This document shows, one piece after another, positions 1 to 10,274 of a stretch of 64,000 nucleotides of DNA. Both the position numbers and the translations under genes were made by a program. Origin of the DNA: Castanea sativa (lineage: Eukaryota; Streptophyta; Magnoliopsida; Fagales; Fagaceae); the NCBI RefSeq assembly GCF_040712315.1, contig NC_134021.1, positions 32,895,501 to 32,959,500 of the forward strand, given 5' to 3'. Every line of letters begins with the position of its first letter. The stretch's first letter is position 1. Below the pieces are notes generated by a model. That model searched no databases and had not been told where the DNA came from. It was given only the letters and a program-made list of their open reading frames with translations.

Positions 1-269
1 GATGAAGGACTAAAAAAAAATGCATGTTTGTAACTATTATGAATGAGAAAATACTAACATGTTTCATAATTTTACTTTAGATGATTGATAGGAAAGGATC
101 ATATGTGGCTTACTTAATTATTTATTTATTTATTTTTAAATGTAACTATAGTCTAAAGTGGTTCTTGATCAGTCTAAAGGGAAGGAAAAAATTAAGGTAA
201 TATAGGTAGTGGTTTCATGTTGGCCATGTCATTATTAAGATATGTGGAATGAGTATATTTAACTAACAA

Positions 270-496
270 ATATAAACTTGTATATAAGTTTATGCTTGAA
301 TTGTTGTGTATCAAGTCTAATAGCTCACAAGCTTATTTGTGACCAAATTTTTTGCTTGGGCTCGACTTGTTTATTAAACGAGCTTAAAACTAAGGCTCAA
401 GCTTGCCTTATTTATAAACAAACAAACATAAACAAGTTTTTTATCAAGCCGAGCCGGAGTTGTTCATGATCGGCTTGGTTTATTTACAGCCCCAGG
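270..496. mobile_element. possible MITE end fragment
   Basis: A stretch with repeated CAAGCT/GAGCT words and paired phrases (AAACGAGCTTA, TCAAGCCGAGCC, TTTATTTACAGCCCC) resembles the subterminal part of hAT-type MITEs common in dicots, which often end in a TTTACAGCCCC-like word. The opposite terminus and a target duplication are not visible, so this is at best half an element. Confidence 0.25.
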
Positions 497-600
497 TTCA
501 ATGTTTAAGACTACTTTTTGTTACATTTTTTATTCGATGTTTTAAGACTACAATTTGTTTCATTTGATTCAATGTTTCAAGACTTTTCCTCTCTCACATA

Positions 601-601
<1 letters not shown>

Positions 602-639
<38 letters not shown>
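602..639 (+). repeat. poly-A tract, 38 bp
   Basis: An uninterrupted run of 38 A. It could be a retrotransposon tail, but no retroelement body is recognisable upstream, so it is listed only as a homopolymer. Its length makes assembly error likely. Confidence 0.9.
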
Positions 640-643
<4 letters not shown>

Positions 644-1559
644 TTGCATTTTCATTCACCTTTTTCACTTCTACTCCTTTATATACACTTGCTCACAACC
701 TTTCATGCCATCCCATCTCAAATACATTCAGACAAAAAATGATGTCATATATCTTCAACCTTTCAATGACACCTACATAACTCCAACATTGTAGTATCAT
801 TTGATCCTAACCGTATGAGTAGGCTATGACTAAGGAAGGGAGCTTACGTTTTTTATTCAATGACGGTAGCTTATGGTTTTGATGTTGGAATCGAACGTTA
901 TGGATTTTGTGAAAGTTGTGATTCGTTTTGGGTCTTTGGGTGTTTGTGATTTTGGTTTGGAAAAATCATAAATGTATTTTGTTTTAGAAATAAAGAAAGA
1001 GAAAAAGAAACATTCTAATTGATTATTTATGAAGCAAGCTATATTTTTATTTTGTGTTAATACTCATAATTTGTAGGTCTTTTTACTGCTATATATTTTG
1101 GGCGGTATAAGCTATAGTGATAAAAATAAAAATTGATGATGATTTCAAAGTATTTCCCATTTTTTTTTAAAAAATGATATGGAAATCCAACTAAAAACAA
1201 TTAAATTTTGATAAATGAATGTGTTTTTAGCAAATTTCTCTTTGTTTAATCATGTTCTCTTTATTTTTATATTTATAAATGATTTTCTTAATTTCATTGA
1301 GATAATGAATTTGGTATTTGCGATTGAGGTCTTCATATGTGGTTGTGAGAATAAAGTGATTGAGGAAATATTTGGGAGGTTGCTTAAATTTATGTAATTT
1401 TAGGATATAAAAGTATTTTATGATTTAAATTCTTATTTATAGATTTCAAAATCATTTAATCAACTTAAAAAATAAAATCTACTTTTAACGGTAAATATTA
1501 TAATATGTTATAGTCTTATAGTGTTAATACAATTTTTTTATAATAAAATATGAATTAAG

Positions 1560-1709
1560 AAAATTAAGTATCAAAATATTCCACAATATTGTGGGCAAAC
1601 TTAAATATTATATAATAAAATAAATATTATATGTAGGTCTTAATATACATAACAATGATTTCAAACGAAATTATAAAATAGTCCACACATTGCACGGGAC
1701 ATCATCTAG
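1560..1709 (+). mobile_element. Helitron-like 3' terminus
   Basis: The stretch ends in CTAG at 1706-1709 followed by T. This is preceded by the GC-richest word in a very AT-rich run, GTCCACACATTGCACGGGAC (1681-1700), which can fold as an imperfect stem (GTCC/GGAC). Helitrons end in CTRR, insert between A and T, and carry a short GC-rich hairpin about 10 bp before the end. A second end of the same style lies at 25144-25147. The 5' TC end was not identified, so the start given is arbitrary. Confidence 0.45.
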
Positions 1710-1931
1710 TTACTAAAGAAAAGAAGAAAAACTATTTATTATCACATTGTAACATTGCTTCAAATAACCACCCACACTGGATGAGTTCTTTGTTTTGATT
1801 ATTGCATCATTTTTGTGATTATAAATTGTAACTGGTTATTAAAAAAAGTTGTTTGATGAATGGAAATTCAATTTTCCTAGCAGAACTTGTTTAGTGAGAT
1901 TTATGTAATTCTTGTGAATTTGAAAATGCAG

Positions 1932-2055
1932 TTGGGCATGTCTAGTGCATTGGGAACTCTCTGTGGGCAATCATATGGTGCAAGAACATGATTATTACTT
2001 ACTTGGCAGCAGTGACAATTGTAATCCATATCTTCCTTTCATGGCTTTCTCTCTC
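1932..2055 (+). pseudogene. MATE transporter pseudogene, 5' exon fragment with internal deletion
   Basis: After an AG acceptor (TGCAG, ending 1931) the frame from 1932 reads LGMSSALGTLCGQSYGAR, a hallmark of the first repeat of plant MATE (DETOXIFICATION) multidrug/H+ antiporters. The frame then meets TGA at 1989. Shifted by one frame, the following bases read KNMIITYLAAVTIVIHIFLS, which belongs roughly 100 residues further on in the same family. The two blocks therefore join across an internal deletion near 1979-1985 that also changes frame. Homology stops at about 2055. The remaining 3' exons are at 8580-10274 on the same strand, separated by a MITE and a LINE. I read both as one broken gene; two adjacent fragments of different MATE copies is the alternative. 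Confidence 0.75.
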
Positions 2056-2212
2056 AATTAGTGAGTTGATGCAATTAATAAACTTGAAAGATGAACTAGG
2101 AATTTAGTAACTTTAAAAGTACAGGCCAAAATCAATTCAGTATGGTATATGGTCTGAAATAAACAAATAAATTATTTTAAAATAGTTAGTTATCATTTTT
2201 GTTTGGCTAAAT

Positions 2213-2543
2213 TGTAACCTACATTCCTAAAGTTTAAGGATTTTTGGATTTTACATTCTAAAATTTTATAATATGAATTTTATATTCTGTTTGTATCAAT
2301 AGCTCTTCCCGTCCATCTTTTTTGTTAAATACCATATAAGCTTGTCACATGTGTTTAGTTTGCCCAATAAAATAATTGCACGTGACATAATGAAAATGAT
2401 ATGGCATCATTTTATTGAACTAGCACATGTCACAAACTTACGTGACACTTAACGGAAAATATGATAGAAGGAGCTGCTAATGCAAATAGAATATAACTTC
2501 AGGGGTTAAAATCCATAAAACTCCAAGCTCTAGGGCATAGTTT
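2213..2543. mobile_element. palindromic MITE interrupted at its right end by LINE-A
   Basis: The left arm (from TGTAACCTACATTCCTAAAG, 2213 on) and the reverse complement of the right arm (ending at CTCTAGGGCATAGTTT, 2543) align over about 150 bp with many mismatches. Shared blocks in the same order include a TGAATTTTAT-like block, ATATTCTRTTTG, CTCYTYC and TGTCACATG. The whole can fold on itself, as foldback MITEs do. The LINE target duplication copies the last 18 bp of this element, so the LINE landed in or at its terminus. No transposase. Superfamily not assigned. Confidence 0.55.
2526..2543. repeat. target-site duplication of LINE-A (3' side)
   Basis: AGCTCTAGGGCATAGTTT here pairs with AGCTCTAGGGTATAGTTT at 8318-8335: 17 of 18 positions match. 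It borders the T-rich (reverse poly-A) end of the LINE. Confidence 0.85.
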
Positions 2544-2639
2544 TTTTGTTTTTGTTTTTTTGATAGGGAAATATGGAAATTCCATTGATCTGAAAAAAAA
2601 TTGCAACAGAACTAAAGAAACATAGAAATTACAATAAGT

Positions 2640-3200
2640 CATTTTCTAAAATCTGCTGAATGAAAGGAGGAGAGACTCCCTTCCATGTGTGGACTTGAGC
2701 TGAGAACTTTGCTTCCCTAGCCAATTCATGTGTAGCTCTGTTGCCATCCCTTTTCAAATGTTTGAAGGAGCTCCAGTTGGAGGCCTAAGCCGAGGACTTG
2801 ATATCCTGGAGGATGTGGCCGAGCTCCCCCCCATTTTCATTCGAATTTAACGCCTAAATAAGACTTAGGGCATCAGACTCAAATATGGCTTTGGAGGTCC
2901 CCATTTCTATAGCAAAAAGAACCCCCTAATGCAGCGCATACACCTCTGTGACAGCAGCAGAAAAAGCCGATGGAAGGAGTTTATTGAGAGCTCCAATAGT
3001 GGCTCCGATGTGGTCTCTAATGATAACACTAACGCTAGCATGTTCTCCATCATTTGCAGTTGCCCCATCCACATTAATTTTGTGGAAGCCTAGAGGGAGA
3101 GGAGACCAATGAGTCCTATCCATTGGGTGAGAGAGGTGATCATGAGTGGTTGAGGTGGTGAAGTCTGTTTGAGTTCGCTTCACTATCTCCCAAGCTTGAG
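2640..3200 (-). pseudogene. LINE-A ORF2, RNase H domain
   Basis: C-terminal RNase H (RVT_3 type) of LINE-A. The minus-strand frame reads HKINVDGA (first catalytic Asp), then ..TEVYALH, a stop (TAG, consistent with a former CAG), ..FESDAL (third acidic block) and HLKRDGNRATHELAREAKFS near the end, the usual basic/His motif of plant LINE RNase H. In the family this domain degrades the RNA template after first-strand synthesis. At least two stops interrupt it, so it is inactive as written. Confidence 0.85.
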
Positions 3201-3239
3201 TTGGAGAGCAGCCGGTGTCGTTGTGGATGGCATTGTTTC

Positions 3240-3560
3240 TATTTCTCTAAATAGTCCAGGCAACCATGTAGAATAGGTCCAAATCAGCAGAAGACCCTTT
3301 TTCCAGAAATTGGGTTGTGATGCCGATGAGGTCATGCATTGGAGAGGAGAGGTCCACGGGGCAATCATTCCAACAAGCCCAAGTTTTCCTGGCGTGTTTG
3401 CAATGGAGCAGAGCATGGGTTGTTGATTCCAATTCTTTGTCACAGGTTAGCCAGAAACCAAAGGTATTTAACCCCCTATGCCGAAGGTTGAGCATTGTAG
3501 GAAAACCATCCAAGCATGCCCTCCAAGCAAAAATTTTAACTTTTGGCTGCTAGATTCTCT
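3240..3560 (-). pseudogene. LINE-A ORF2, zf-RVT zinc-binding region
   Basis: Between RT and RNase H the minus strand reads GFWLTCDKELESTTHALLHC and then KHARKTWACW, the C..C..H..C signature of the zinc-binding domain in reverse transcriptases of plant L1 elements. The following frame meets TAG (a former TGG, in AWTI*RNRNN) before the RNase H domain. Bases 3560-4270 upstream are the thumb/connection part of ORF2 and carry many stops. Confidence 0.8.
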
Positions 3561-4269
3561 TCCAAAAGGGAGAAGCTTGGTGATTTGATGAGCTTTCTCT
3601 GGCTGTACCTGCATCAAGCAGCCCCTTTGCCACATAATAGGCACTTTTCACCGTGAAGGATCCTTTTTTATTCCCCATCTAGATTAGAGAGTCTTCAGGT
3701 AGGTTGTGGCTGAGGGGAATTTTAAGGATTTCATTTGCTTCAAAATGGGAAAGAGAGATCTTACTAAATCTGGTTTCCACTATTTGCTATTCTCATCAAT
3801 AAGGGATCAAACCATTGGGAAGTCCTTGAAAGCTCTCGGAGTGGAGATCACTTTGTGAGTGGTTGGGGTTGGAATCCATTTGTCTTCCCAAATGTGAATC
3901 CTCTTTCCGTTGCCTACCCACCATCTCGTGCCCTTTCTAATAACCGGCTATTGTAAATGCTTCTCCAAGCATAACTCGGATTGCTTCTCAGTTTTGCACT
4001 CAATATATCCTCATGGGGGAATTATTTTGCTCTATAGACCCGAGCCATTAGGGAGTGTGGGTTGGAAAGAATCCACCAATCTTGTTTGGCGAGGAGAACC
4101 AAGTTAAATGCTTGAAGGTTTTCGAAACCCATGCCCCCAAAAAGCTTTGATTTGCATAATTTCTGCTTGCTCACCCACGCCATTTTTGTCTCTTGATTTC
4201 TTTGACCCTACCAAAAATTCCTCATCATTCTTTCTAGATCATCACATAAGGTCTTTTGGCAATTGGAAG

Positions 4270-5400
4270 CAACTTATGGTATATGTAGGCACCGCTCGAG
4301 CAACTGATTTATAAGAATCTCTCTACCCCCAATGGAAAGAAGTTTTTTCTTCCAGCCAACCAACTTCTTGCTTACCCTCTCTTTTATCTCCGCAAAGACT
4401 TGCTTTTTGGATTTACTAGTAAGGGAAGGAAGACTGAGGTATTTCCTGTGTTGGGAGCACTGCATATGGCCTAAGATGCCCAAAATTTCTTCCTTAGCAT
4501 CATTAGGAGTGTTAGGGCTAAAGAAAACAGAGGACTTATCTGCATTAATTTTTTTTCCTGAGGCTGCTTCGTAGGAGCTAAGAATCTGAACCAGCGCGAG
4601 GCATGGTTGGGAGGTAGCCATACAAAACAAAAGGCTGTCGTCTGCGAAGAATAGGTGAGTGATGATTGGGCAGCCCCTACATATGGAGATACCCTAGAGG
4701 GCTTGGGCACGGGCTGCCTAGTGGATGGGGGTTGATAGACCTTGAGCACATAGGAGGAAGAGTCCCGGAGAGAGGGGGTCGCCTTGTCTAAGGCCCCTAG
4801 TGGGAGTGATACTACCAAATGCTTCACCATTAATGATGACAGAATAGGAAACGGATGTGATGCATTGTATAATAAGAGATATCCACCTCCCATCAAATCC
4901 TAGCCTGTCCATAACTCCCCTCACAAAACCACACTTGACCCTGTCGAAGGCTTTACTCATTCAAGTTTGATGACATAAAACTATCCTTCCCTTCAGATTT
5001 ATGATTAAGGTAGTGTATAAGCTCAAAAGCAACTAATACGTTATCGGTGATTAGCCTATCTGAGGTGAAGGCATTTTGGCTTTCAGTGATAACCGTGGTT
5101 AGGATAGCTTTGAGTCGGTTTGCAAGAGTCTTGGAGATAAGTTTATAGATCACATTGCAAAGGCTTATTGGTCGAAACTCCGTCATTTTGGTGGGGTGAG
5201 TGGTTTTCGGAATGAGGGCATATTTGTTTGGTTTATTGCTGCCATGGGAAGGTTTTGGTTGAGGACATTAAGCACCATGCTAGTAATATTAGCTCCTACA
5301 ATGCTCCAATATTTCTGAAAAAATACAGCTAACATACCATCAGGGCCTAGGGCCTTGGTGGGATGAATCTAGTGCAGGGCTTTTGAAACTTCTTCTCTGG
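4270..5400 (-). pseudogene. LINE-A ORF2, reverse transcriptase
   Basis: Reverse transcriptase (RVT_1) of a plant L1. In sense order the minus strand shows a GPDGM block (about 5340), [49 protein letters not shown] (palm motif A, catalytic Asp), [15 protein letters not shown] (motif B) and FFADDSLLFC (motif C, near 4630-4660). The two halves are in different frames, meeting at 4953-4960, so there is a frameshift just before motif A. The catalytic Asp residues themselves remain. After the palm a stop lies near 4274. Confidence 0.92.
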
Positions 5401-5559
5401 TGAAGGGTTTAGTCAGCTCCTCATTCATTTCTCTAGTGATCCTCTTTGGAATGGCCCTGGTTATTTCCACAATACAACTTGGTGATGATGTGGTGTATAT
5501 ATTTTGAAAATATGCCACTGCCGTAGTTGAGATACTCTCCTTTTCATCACACCATCTAC

Positions 5560-6720
5560 CATCCTCACTCTAAAGTCCCAAAATTGTGTTCTTTCTCCGT
5601 CTATCCGAAGCTCTAGCATGGACAAATTTTGTGTTTTTGTCTCCCTCTTTGTACCAATGCACTTTGCTCCTCTGATGCCATAAAATCTCTTCACTATCAA
5701 GCAAATCATTCAATTCTTTCCTAAGCTGATTTATTTCCACACCCTTAGAACCATCATAGTCTTGAGCCATGAGCAAATTGAGCCTATTCCTCCTCTCTTG
5801 GATTTTTTTTGGAATGTTACCGAACACATCTTTGTTGCACACCGACAAGTCAGCTGCACATCTGTTAAGGTTGAAAGCAATTCCCTCAGGAGTGTTGGCA
5901 GGTACACCACTAAACCAAGTTACTTCAATAATCTCATGACAATCCTCCCTTTTGGCCCATAGAGCTTCGAAGTGAAAACGTCGCTTATGAGAAGGGGGGG
6001 TATGGCTTGGGTCAGAAATTCTTAAAATGCTATGGTCAGAGGTGGACTCAACCTGGTGCTGGACTTTTACATCTCCAAACATATTCAGCCAATCGGAATT
6101 AGCAAATGCTCTATCTAACTTGAGATACACCCTGTTATTTCCCTCTTGCAGGTTGCACCAGGTAAATTTTGGGCCATAGTAACCAAGGTCCTGGAAGCCG
6201 CACACATTCACAGCCTCACGAAAACCATCCATTTGGTGCTGAGACCTCTGATCTCCCCCTATTTTTTCTGTCATAGACAAAATCTCATTAAAATCACCAC
6301 AGCAAAACCAAGGTAAAGCAAATTGATTACTTAGGTAAGAGAGTGAGTTCAAGGATTCCTTTCTCATGTGAGTTTCGAGGTGGCCGTAGAACCCTGTGAA
6401 TCTCCATTTGTTGTTATTTTGCTACTCAAAGATTATGGCATCGATGTGTTGAGGTGAGTAAGATTTGATCTCCAAGTGAGTCTCTTTTGACCAAAGGAGA
6501 GCTAATCGTCCACTACGGCCTCTACTAGGAACAAAAGGCCATTTGAAAAACCCAATTTGTATTTAACTTTTTCCATACGTTTGACTATTGCTTTTGTCTC
6601 CGTTAGGAAGACGAGATAGGGATTCCATTGTCGCACATATTCACGCAACGCGTAGACTGTCCGGGGATTCCCAATTCCCCGGCAGTTCCAACATATGCAA
6701 TATATGGCGCCCGACGGTGC
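5560..6720 (-). pseudogene. LINE-A ORF2, AP-like endonuclease
   Basis: N-terminal endonuclease/exonuclease/phosphatase domain of ORF2, which in L1 elements nicks the target DNA. It starts about 6720 with CWNCRGIGNPRTVYALREYV and VFLTE; an open segment of about 265 codons (5570-6367) carries WFCCGDFNEIL, the LDRAFANSDW block and STSDHSIL, all standard for the fold. The N-terminal piece is separated from it by a stop near 6420. The segment ends with VHWYKEGDKNTKFVHARAS, the spacer to the RT, and a stop at about 5570. Confidence 0.9.
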
Positions 6721-6739
6721 TGCCTTGTAGACACCGCCG

Positions 6740-8165
6740 ATCCATCAGGTATAAGAGTGGGGGTAGAGTGTTGTGGAGTGCATATTTTTTTTATTTTAGG
6801 AGAGGTACCTTTTGTTTCCTTAGAGAAAACAAGCTTATTTTGCCTTTTAGTACCAGAGCGTTTCACCTGGGCTCTTGTGGGCGTGGATTGGGCTTGTTTC
6901 CCCTTCTCACGTGCATTCCTCTTCCAGTTAGTCCTTTCCTTGGGATATGCTCCCTTTGTTGGGCTTGAGAGAGAGTCAGATTGCATTGACGGGTTATCTT
7001 TCTCTACCGTGGGCTTTAGAGTACTTGTTACTTCGTGGGCTTCCTGTGTTGTGGAGCTGGGATGGCCCACTAAGGAAGATTCATCTCTAGAGCCCTTCCC
7101 CGATACCTCCACACGATGCTTGTCATGAAGGAGGCAAAGTAACTGAGCTATCATGTCAAATGATTTGATCCTGTTGCTGCTTCCCGAATTTTCCCTGCTT
7201 GGAGGCTTGACCCCTCGATATCGCCCCTCCTGTCGGAGGCATAGTCCTATCTGTCTTGTCCTACGCTTTGAAAAACCCCGTTTTGCCCTCTGGTCAGACT
7301 CCTGGTCCTAGGAGTTTTCAATCATCGAGGCTGATTTTTCCCCGAATCTATCCGTTGATTTCTCCGTTCTACCATTATTTAGGCTGCCGTTCCTTGAGGC
7401 TCTATACCTCTCCGTACCCCCTTTTAAGTTCCCCTTCGCTTTGAGCTAGTCCCCATATTGTTTGGGGGAGTTGGGGTAGTAAGGGAAGGTCTTGCAATGT
7501 CTGTCATCGTGCCCCAAGAGCCTGCATTGGAAGCAGAACATGGGAGCCTCTCATATTTGAAGGTGACCCATGTTTTGCTCTTATGCAGGTTGGCAATGTT
7601 GCCCCCTCGGCAGAGAGGCTTGCTCAGGGGTAAATCTACCTAGATCCACATGAATTTTGCCTACTCCGAGAGCCAAGAACGCTTGTCTGTCTCAATATAT
7701 CGCCCTAGACTGTTTCCTAAATCTCTTCCAACTTCCTTTGATAAGTTTTTGAATGGGAGGCCCCAAACTTGGACCCAAAAGGGAGAGTGTGTGAAGGATA
7801 TGTTTGTCACAGATAATCCTTTTTTCCATTGACATAATAGTAGCAGGTTGTTGTCGAAATTCTAGGGGTCATTCATTTCGACCCACTCCATCTGGTATTT
7901 CAAAGTAAACTTAAGTAAACTTAAACTGAAAGATATCTTTTCCCACATCAACGATTCTCAACTCAAATCCCATTTTCCATGCCGCTCTGAGTGTGTTTTT
8001 TAGAGCCCTCTGATTCTGTTGTCGGTCTAAAAGTAGCTTACCAAATAGGCTTAGTGCACATTCCTCCATGAGGTCCGATCTGCTCATGGTCGAAATGGCT
8101 ATGTCCTCTTCTTCATCCTTGGTGAGCTGAAGATGCTTGAGGCTTTCTAGAATAGTTTGGTCCAT
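6740..8165 (-). pseudogene. LINE-A ORF1 (gag-like, zinc knuckle)
   Basis: Nucleic-acid-binding ORF1 of the LINE. The start used is the ATG at 8165 in the frame MDQTILESLKHLQLTKDEEE. The first 85 or so codons match the DUF4283-type N-terminus of plant L1 ORF1 proteins (AAWKMGFELRIVDVG, then in the next frame segment WVQVWGLPF). A knuckle CFQCRLLGHDDRHC (C-x2-C-x4-H-x4-C) lies near 7500-7540 but in a shifted frame, so at least one base is missing just before it. The C-terminal part (7154-6740) is charged and low in complexity. Stops at 7911 and near 7650 also break the frame. Confidence 0.8.
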
Positions 8166-8317
8166 CGGTTGAGTGTGGTGGATTGGAGAGCTTTTCTTTG
8201 ACTGCCTGAGAGGGAGGAAAGGCCCTTGTAAGGGGAGGGAGAAGACTCAAAGAGTCGAGAGAAAGGCTACTACCAGGGAGAGACCACCATTCACAACTTA
8301 CTATAAGTACAAATTGT

Positions 8318-8335
8318 AGCTCTAGGGTATAGTTT
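8318..8335. repeat. target-site duplication of LINE-A (5' side)
   Basis: Second copy of the 18-bp duplication described at 2526-2543, differing by C to T at one position. It marks the exact 5' limit of LINE-A at 8317. Confidence 0.85.
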
Positions 8336-8579
8336 GCACTTCAACCATTTGTTTAAAACATCTTTTTTTCTATGATCAAGGCTTCTCATGGGGTTCACTT
8401 CTTTGTTATTCTTTGAAAACTTTCAAGACCTCACTTATTTGACATGTCATTGATTATTAAATCTTTGTAAATAACTCTCTTGAAGTTTATGACTTTGTTA
8501 CTCAAAAAATTAAAAAAGATAGATACATATCTGGTATCTAGAGCTTTAAATATAAGTAAACGAAAGTTTTTCATTTCAG

Positions 8580-10274
8580 TGTGGAAAACTTTGGTACTAC
8601 ACAGCATTGGTTCTTATAACAGGATACCTGAAAAACTCTGAGGTTTCCATCAATGCTCTAACTATATGGTAATTTTCATACAAATTTTTGTGTGCTTCTT
8701 ATCTCTTATGACTACGGTCTTATTGGCTACATCTGCCTCAGCCAACGTTTTTCTATACCCTATGATAATTCAAATATATGATTCTTTACAGCCTTAACAT
8801 CAATGGGTGGGAGATGATGATATCTCTTGGATTCATGTCTGCAGCAAGGTATTACCATCATCTTCATCACCACTATCATCATGGTCTTCATCTATTAAGT
8901 ATTTCTTTTCTACTAGAATAATGAGCTAGGAGGTTCCATCAATTTCTAGTTAAAACTAAAACTTATGGTTCTTATAGATTGTAGGTATAAAATAATACAA
9001 TAAGTTTAGCGATATAAAATTTTTCACCACTGTTATGTTGATATATGTTGAGATTGGTACATAATTAGATAATTAAGTGGTGGGACAAGTGAAAATGATG
9101 TTACTATAATCACATCTTATTAACTTACCAGCTTTTTCCCAACTGTTATGTTGACAGTTAGTTTTAATGTATTAAAACTTACAATTCTATGTTTTGAATG
9201 TTTGGTTGATAAATGCAGTGTTCGGGTAGGAAATGAGCTTGGAAGAGGGAGCTCAAAGCTGCAAAGTTCTCAATTGTAGTGACAGTGTTTACCTCATTTG
9301 TCATTGGATTCGTGCTTTTCCTGTTCTTCCTATTCTTGAAAGGAAGACTTGCTTACATATTCACTGAAAATGAGGAGGTGGTTGAGGCTATCGCGGACTT
9401 GTCACCTTTGCTTGCAGTCTCTATATTATTGAATAGTGTTCAGCCAGTGCTCTCCGGTACTCTTCCTCTTATTATCTTTTGTTATCCCTTTTACTATGAT
9501 TACATAGGCAAGCTACACACATTTAGTAATTATATCCTAATGACATAAAGTAATTGACTTTTGTAAAGATTGAATATGCTAAATTTTATGAGCATTAATA
9601 ATTCCAATGTGTATGACTTTCATGAACAGGAGTTGCTGTTGGAGCTGGCTGGCAAAGCATTGTAGCATACGTTAACGTAGTCAGCTATTACATTATATGG
9701 GTTCCAAATGGCCTTGTGCTTGGATATGTTTTTGATATGGGAGTCAAAGTGAGTTATCTTTACCCCATTTTCCAATAAGTTGGAATTTAGAAGTTGCATC
9801 TTCTCTATCAAAAAAAGAAGTATTTTCACACTACTCTTAAAAATGGATATAATGCTCTAATTAAAGTAGCACCTCTGATTTGTTAAAGGGTCTACATTTT
9901 TCAATTGGAAATTTAGATACCTCACTGCATACTTTTCTCTTGGTTGTAATTATGCAAGTACCTTTGAAAAGATCACTTTTGTTGTTGTCATTTAATGTTT
10001 TTCTTGTTGTCATGTTGTAGGGTGTTTGGATGGGAATGTTGTTCGGAACTTTCGTTCAAACTATTGCACTTGTTATTGTCACCTACAAAACCAATTGGGA
10101 CGAACAGGTATTAACTTTTGCACCTTATTTACTTAAAAATGTGGAGCCACTTTTTATTTGTAAACATTATATAAGAGTGCATCTGTGTAGGTAATTGTAG
10201 CTAGTAACCGAGTAAAAAAATGGGCTGTGGATGATGCTCAAGAGCCAAAGCTTACCACATCAGATGTTAGCTAG
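8580..10274 (+). pseudogene. MATE transporter pseudogene, six 3' exons
   Basis: C-terminal half of a plant MATE (DETOXIFICATION-type) efflux transporter, a 12-helix membrane H+/drug or flavonoid antiporter of about 490 residues. Exons with GT-AG borders: 8580-8668 (LWYYTALVLITGYLKNSEV), 8792-8848 (NINGWEMMISLGFMSAA), 9219-9456 (VRVGNELGRGSSK.. VQPVLSG), 9630-9748 (VAVGAGWQSIVAYVNV), 10021-10107 (GVWMGMLFGTFVQT) and 10191-10274, ending KLTTSDVS and TAG. Exon phases agree across all five introns. In the third exon one base is missing after the SSK codons (9256-9260), so the frame reaches TAG at 9277-9279; the rest of the exon is intact in the next frame. The central exons before 8580 are missing. 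The single-base loss could be an assembly error, but the deletion in the 5' piece supports a dead gene. Confidence 0.88.

Larger units (their letters stand above)
1..1560. other. AT-rich intergenic DNA
   Basis: No supportable gene in this stretch. Open frames are short, mostly hydrophobic or lysine-rich, and fall in simple-sequence DNA. It holds a possible MITE end near 270-496 and a long poly-A run, listed separately. The sequence from about 1140 to 1560 is very AT-rich and may be the body of the Helitron-like element that ends at 1709, but I could not place its 5' end. Confidence 0.6.
2544..8317 (-). mobile_element. LINE-A: nearly full-length L1-type non-LTR retrotransposon (decayed)
   Basis: A 5.77-kb plant L1-type LINE on the minus strand. 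In its sense it has a short 5' leader (8166-8317), ORF1 with a DUF4283-like N-terminus and a CCHC zinc knuckle, then ORF2 with endonuclease, reverse transcriptase, zf-RVT zinc-binding region and C-terminal RNase H, and a short 3' UTR ending in an A-rich tail (T-rich on plus, 2541-2562). An 18-bp target duplication with one mismatch brackets it, so both ends are present and it is not 5'-truncated. ORF1 and ORF2 are broken by several stops and frameshifts. It sits in the MITE at 2213-2543, between MATE exons. Confidence 0.93.

Noticed and set aside
518..794. Two overlapping open frames with a poly-Lys block
   Set aside because: The frames exist only because of the 38-bp poly-A run; the rest is pyrimidine-rich low-complexity sequence.
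3317..4574. Plus-strand open frames inside LINE-A
   Set aside because: They are shadows of the minus-strand ORF2, which carries the recognised RT and zinc-binding motifs.
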